A stretch of DNA of 64,000 nt from Polytolypa hystricis UAMH7299. Lineage: Eukaryota; Ascomycota; Eurotiomycetes; Onygenales. A program made the position numbers and the translations under genes. The notes under the pieces are model-generated. The model had not been told where the DNA came from. It worked only from the letters and a program-made list of their open reading frames with translations, and searched no databases. The DNA lies in the NCBI GenBank assembly GCA_002573605.1, contig PDNA01000183.1, positions 1 through 64,000 on the forward strand. Direction: 5' to 3'. Below, one piece after another: positions 59,246 through 64,000 of the stretch (position 1 is the stretch's first letter; every line of letters begins with the position of its first letter).

Positions 59246-60664
59246 TCAGCCGGTTCCAAGATACTTCTTCCAGCCTTCCCGTATGCAATACCGCTTTCCA
59301 TCTTCTCCTGACCTTATCACGAACCTCTCCCACCTACCGCACTTTCCAGCGCTTATGACTAGAAGTTCATTCTCGCTTATCCATCCAATAACTCCCTTCG
59401 ATGGCCTTGCGAAAGATGAGCCCAACTGAGGCACATACACAGTACCGGGGGGTCCATCATCTCCCATTTCAAATGGTGCATTTGCAAACGAATACATATC
59501 TGAGAAGAGCCGCGGGAGAAGCGGAAGCTTGCTCAGGATACCCCATTTCTGGTTTGCGCCTTCTTCTGGGGTATAACTCGATGTTTGGCCGTTGGTATGG
59601 GCAGAATTTCGTGGGTGGGGGAGATCGAAAATGTGTAATGTGGATTTGTCTGATGTCACGGCGAGAAGGGTATTCGATGGAGATATCGCAAGGGAAAATA
59701 TTTCCGCATGATCGACGCCTCTCCTCAATTCTGCCATCTTTGCGCAATTGCTTGTAGCAAATATTCGGAGCAGAGTTCCCTATATGCATCAAAGGACTTA
59801 GCTACCACAAGATCTCGCGACGCATAGGGGTTTCTTACAGTTTCACTGGCCGTCGCCAGGACACTCCCATCAGGGCTCAGGGTTATCGCTCGTAAAGGGG
59901 ACGAATGGGCAGGTATGATGCTAACATTCCCCGTCTCCAACTCCACAAGTTGAACCTGGCCCACCGATCGGCCGGGAAATGCCATCAGCTTTTCTCCCAA
60001 GCACGCTAAACCCAGTGGGTTATCTGCAGTCTCAAACACGGAGAGTTTCTGTGGAGGAGTCGAAAACGCAAATATATGGATGCTATTATGCAGGGCTACG
60101 ACGATGCGGGATTTCGAGAGCCGGACACGGAGGACGGAGGTGCGGAATTCTAGTGAGATAACGACGCGCTGTCTAGCATCGTCCCAAATAATTAACTAGT
60201 GGCAACGATCAGTAAATCATTCAGCATTATTCTCTGGGTTATTTTCATAGTGCCCAACCATATGCATACTTTATTCTGAGGGAACTTGGGTCTGCGCCCT
60301 CCACCGACTAGAGCCACATAGTTTGACTGGCCCACCATTTCCGCAACGCCAATGCCTGCATTAAAGTCTTGACCCAGTCGTCAGCACACAGCCCGCGGGC
60401 GTAATACTGATAGGATGAGGTGTAGCTAGATAGATAAAGCTCACCTCGAGAGACCTTGAGCTCGCATGGGTCCGCACTAAAGACTAACATCTGTTGTCAG
60501 AGATAAAATGAAGGGTTGGCTGGGGGAGAGGAGGGAGATGAGGATCATGCTGTACCACAGAACCCGGTATCTAGCCCCACTGCGAAACAACTGCTATCAT
60601 TGTTGAATGCTGCTGATAGAGACACTGGGCCTGTAGAGGTATCTATCACCTGTCTTGTATCCAT
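59246..60664 (-). CDS. HSV2: Hsv2-type PROPPIN (WD40 phosphoinositide-binding protein)
   Basis: Five exons (60664-60556, 60483-60445, 60355-60270, 60195-59839, 59779-59246) keep phase and encode 374 residues. WD40-like repeats are visible: SLSAAFNNDSSCFAVGLDTG, GVAEMVGQSNYVALVGGG, LIIWDDARQRVVISLEF, AHSSPLRAITLSPDGSVLAT, FSLAISPSNTLLAVTSDKST. The phosphoinositide-binding motif is LRRG (215-218), the variant of FRRG found in Hsv2 and WIPI3/4, which separates it from Atg18. The protein should bind PI3P and PI(3,5)P2 on endosomes and vacuoles and act in micro-autophagy or piecemeal autophagy of the nucleus. Its start lies 1 kb from the divergent septin gene. The 39-nt second exon is very small but required for phase. 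Confidence 0.92.
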
Positions 60665-61706
60665 GACGTCTGGTGGGATGTGAGGTCGTGGTCATGGTAG
60701 AGGAAAGGCTGCGAAAAGTAGAAGCACGTTTCTAATTAAGCGTCAGATTATCACCTGCAAAACTTTACAAAGCTTAAGAAAGAAAAGTAAAGCAGCCGTG
60801 CTGATGGTTTATTGGCTGAATAGCTCTGGATCGGTAGGTTTGGTGGAAACGACGCGATGATGATATCAGAGCCCAGCTCCCGAGGTTGCCTTGGAGCTCC
60901 ACCACGTGATCTAGGCGCACATGACCCCAACTGGGCTTAGTGCGTGGCAGGTGGTCCAAGCGTTTTGTGGCAGCTCGGGAGCAGGTTATTCCGCGCCGGC
61001 GTGACAGTGTCTTACAGTTAGGGGTAACAAATCCGCAGATGATCCAGCCAGCTGCTGGCTCGTGGTTGGTGAGGTTTGGTAATATCCGGTATGGGGAGTA
61101 CCTAGTCGCCTCCCCCAGATTGTTTCCGTAATATTACGCGCGCTGTGTTGGGCATGTCTCTCAATAGAAACAGATTCAGTACTGTCTGTAAGTATGTGTT
61201 GGTTAAGTAATAGCAGCTGCCAATTTCCCCAATCTCCTGGCTGGGTGGAAGAATACCTTTCGGGCTTGGTAGCGATGATCAACTCAGTTTCCAGAGCAAG
61301 CTCTCCGCTAGATCGTTGGGTACGCCAGAAAAGGTACCTCGCAGCGGTAACAACTCTCGGCATCTGATTGGTGCAGAGCCCAGGAGGGAAAAGGGGCAGG
61401 CCAAGCTTACGGGGCTAGCGTATCGGTACCGTACCAGCAATTCGCTTCAGAAAAACAAGCCCCCTAACTGCTGTTTCGAGTAACATTCTCGACATCAACA
61501 ACCCTTTCCTGAGATCTCTCGATCCAGCTTCAATATTCCTCTGCTCGCCTCCCTCAACCGCCCCCCCAACTATTCCCTTTCAGTGCGACCTCTCGATACC
61601 CCCTTCTGCCACTCTATCACTGTTCGCTTGTTGCTCGCTACAGGCGCTCAGACTTCCCCTCACCCTGTCACACAAGCCCCTTCACACTTGCTCCCAAGTC
61701 GACACC
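60665..61706. promoter_or_regulatory. Divergent region between HSV2 and the septin gene
   Basis: About 1 kb between two divergent start codons. C/T-rich DNA at 61440-61700 directly precedes the septin ATG and is probably its leader. Confidence 0.45.
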
Positions 61707-63267
61707 ATGTCTTCCATCAATGCGGTACGTTTCTCCTCTCTTTCTCCTTCTGTTCACCAGATTTCGTCCTGCCCGATAACGACCTGATTGATTCCGCTCC
61801 ATTGACAATCTATCGCGCCTCTACCAATACTACCTGTGACCATGCTGCGAACTGACCGGCGATATGACCAGATTAAGATCCGCAGGAAGAAAAATGTTAA
61901 GAAGGGAATTCAGTTCTGTTTAATGGTCTGTGGTGCTAGTGGAACAGGTATGGCTAAGCTCACTTACTCTGTTGCGATTTGTGTGCTGTGCTGCTATTTT
62001 CAGGTAACTAACTATGGTGTCTTGTTCCAATCAGGACGCACAACTTTCGTCAACACACTTTGCGGAAAGAAAGTACTTCAGGGGAAGGATGCCGATGATG
62101 CATCCAATGCTCATCTCGAGGAAGGAGTTCGCATTAAGCCAGTCACGGTCGGTAAGTAAAATCATTATCCGATAATCATAGAACAAAGCTAACTGCATTC
62201 CAAAAGAACTAGAGCTTGATGAAGAAGGAACCCGTATTTCGCTGACCATCGTCGATACCCCTGGATTCGGTGACCAGATTGACAACGAAGAGAGGTAGGA
62301 TACGGTTCTTGTTATGCATTGAGCGGATGAAGGAGCTAATACACACAAACAGCTTTGGTGAAATCGTTGGCTACCTCGAACGCCAGTATGACGATATTTT
62401 GGCCGAAGAATCTAGGATCAAGCGTAACCCCCGATTCCGTGACAACCGTGTGCACGCCCTGTTGTATTTCATCACGCCAACCGGTCACGGCCTACGAGAG
62501 CTTGATATCGAACTGATGAAGCGCCTCTCCCCACGTGTCAACGTTATCCCCGTCATCGGCAAGGCCGACTCGCTCACACCCGCCGAATTGGCAGAATCTA
62601 AAAAGCTTGTCATGGAGGATATTGAGCACTACCGTATTCCCGTCTACAACTTCCCATACGATATCGAGGAGGATGACGAGGATACCGTGGAGGAGAACGC
62701 AGAACTCCGTGGCTTGATGCCATTTGCCATTGTTGGCTCTGAGGACACGCTAGAGATCAGTGGACGAAAAGTCCGTGCCCGACAATACCCATGGGGTGTG
62801 GTAGAGGTTGAGAATCCTCGTCACTCCGATTTCTTGGCTATCCGAAGCGCACTCCTCCACAGCCATTTGGCAGATCTCAAGGAAATCACGCATGACTTCC
62901 TTTATGAGAACTACCGTACCGAGAAACTCAGCAAGAGTGTGGAGGGTGGAGCTGCTGCGTATGTCTTTATTTGCTTCTTTCACGCTGGATTATATGTTTG
63001 CTAACGTTTACCCATAGTAACCACGATTCGTCGATGAACCCAGAAGACCTGGCCACTCAATCTGTTCGCCTGAAGGAAGAACAGCTCCGCCGTGAGGAGG
63101 AGAAGCTTCGCGAGATTGAACTTAAGGTGCAACGCGAAATCAACGAGAAGAGGCAAGAGCTGCTTGCTCGTGAGAGCCAGTTGAAGGAAATCGAAGCCAG
63201 AATGCAGCGCGAACAGAGCCAGTTCCACCACCACCAGGAAGAATTGAATGCCGAAGCGCGCCAATAG
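61707..63267 (+). CDS. aspA: Septin of the Cdc11/AspA class
   Basis: Six exons (61707-61724, 61872-61947, 62035-62151, 62207-62294, 62353-62958, 63018-63267) keep phase and give 384 residues. The GTPase region has P-loop GASGTGRT (27-34), G3 DTPGFGD, and G4 GKAD in VIPVIGKADSL; the septin unique element region follows, and a coiled coil (about 325-384, from LATQSVRLKEEQLRREEEK) ends the protein. Arg33 replaces the P-loop Lys, as in Cdc11/AspA and unlike Cdc3, Cdc10 and Cdc12. Cdc11 class septins cap the hetero-octamer and build filaments at septation and hyphal tips. The first exon encodes only six residues. The acceptor before exon 2 was chosen by phase and family N-terminus and could be off by a few codons. 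Confidence 0.92.
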
Positions 63268-64000
63268 ACGTGCTACTGCAGGCTTACTGGAGGCATGTGC
63301 GTTTTACATCACTGTGGTGCCTCTGTGATTTAGCAGTGCCCCAGGGGGGGGGGGTTATGGCGTTTTTAAGATGATCTTAAACTGCTTGGCCAGTGCTGGA
63401 AAACGCCTGCCTCTCAATTACGCGTGATAATGAGGTGGTGGAGGAGCAAGAGCCGGTTCTGGGTGCTAAATGGTTCCCATGACGATGCACAAGGGGGGGT
63501 GGAGGATTTTTTTCTTCTCGTGGTTTGACTTGATTGAAAGGTTTCGCTACATAAAGACTCTTAATTACCATGTCCGCCTGTTTCCTAATATTTTTTGTGC
63601 CATTTTTCAAATTACGGAGGAAAAATATCACAAGAGATGTAAGTAGGGAACAGGCCCTTACTAGATACCATCATTTGTCGCCGTGTTTTTCCTTTCCTTT
63701 TTTGTGTTATTTTTTCGTTTTATTCTTTTTTATATCAAGCTCTTCTGTCATTTCTAAGCCCAACAGCTACTCTTCTAAATGTTCTCACAAAAACCACTAT
63801 TTACTTTGATTTCTCTTCCCCTGCGACCCGTCCTTTTTTCTCTTTTTTTTTTTTTTAACTCTGCCTGACCTTGCCGTTGCGCACCTGACAGATGCACGCA
63901 TACCCATTACGCAGACACAGACACTCGGATGACTTCCCGTTCTCTTTTTCGTTTCATGTTTCTTCTCTTTTTCATGTATTCCCCGTTCTTGTTTTTTATT
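63268..64000. other. Downstream flank of the septin gene
   Basis: The 730 bp to the window edge hold a G9 run near 63345 and long T-rich DNA, probably the 3' untranslated region and beyond. No gene is seen. Confidence 0.5.

Overview
The window is nuclear DNA of a filamentous ascomycete. Genes are interrupted by many short introns (about 50-150 nt, GTRNGT...YAG), codon use is balanced, intergenic DNA is long and rich in pyrimidine tracts and microsatellites, and the gene set (Ssk1, Sho1, dipeptidyl-peptidase V, Hal4-type kinase, dynactin RO10-like, Cdc11/AspA septin) is that of Pezizomycotina. The protein sequences read like Eurotiomycetes. A transposon completely stripped of CpG is the decay style I associate with Onygenales such as Coccidioides, so I favour Onygenales, but the species cannot be fixed from sequence alone.

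Layout. (1) 52-1409: a TA-flanked Tc1/mariner element whose DD34E transposase is killed by seven stop codons with no frameshift. (2) 3002-12866: three genes on the minus strand, SSK1 response regulator, a PQ-loop membrane protein, and the SHO1 osmosensor; this puts both input branches of the HOG osmotic-stress pathway within 10 kb. (3) 16011-20814: two minus-strand genes, a RO10/p24-like dynactin subunit and a UBA-like/UIM ubiquitin-binding protein. (4) 22510-26452: plus-strand ACSF2-type mitochondrial acyl-CoA synthetase whose last intron is about 1.7 kb. (5) 26453-35515: a 9-kb stretch with no supported gene, then a Hal4/Sat4-type kinase (35516-37682), then another 4.4 kb without a gene. (6) 42109-52194: a compact block holding a conserved hypothetical protein, a CCDC97-family protein, a membrane-anchored spermidine-synthase-like protein, a Tyr/Ser phosphatase, a degenerate small GTPase-like protein and secreted dipeptidyl-peptidase V. 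(7) 55249-63267: dynein light intermediate chain, Ist3-type RRM splicing factor, Hsv2-type PROPPIN, and a Cdc11/AspA septin.

Gene models were built by hand by joining reading frames at GT/AG sites that keep phase and family similarity; every multi-exon model except the PQ-loop gene closes exactly to a multiple of three. Functional themes are osmotic and ion stress (Ssk1, Sho1, Hal4-type kinase) and dynein/cytoskeleton (RO10-like, light intermediate chain, septin). No rRNA, CRISPR array or convincing tRNA was seen. The most notable observations are the CpG-free transposon with one spared terminal repeat, the SSK1-SHO1 neighbourhood, the 1.7-kb intron that isolates the catalytic-lysine exon of the acyl-CoA synthetase, and the GTPase-like protein that has lost its nucleotide-binding motifs.
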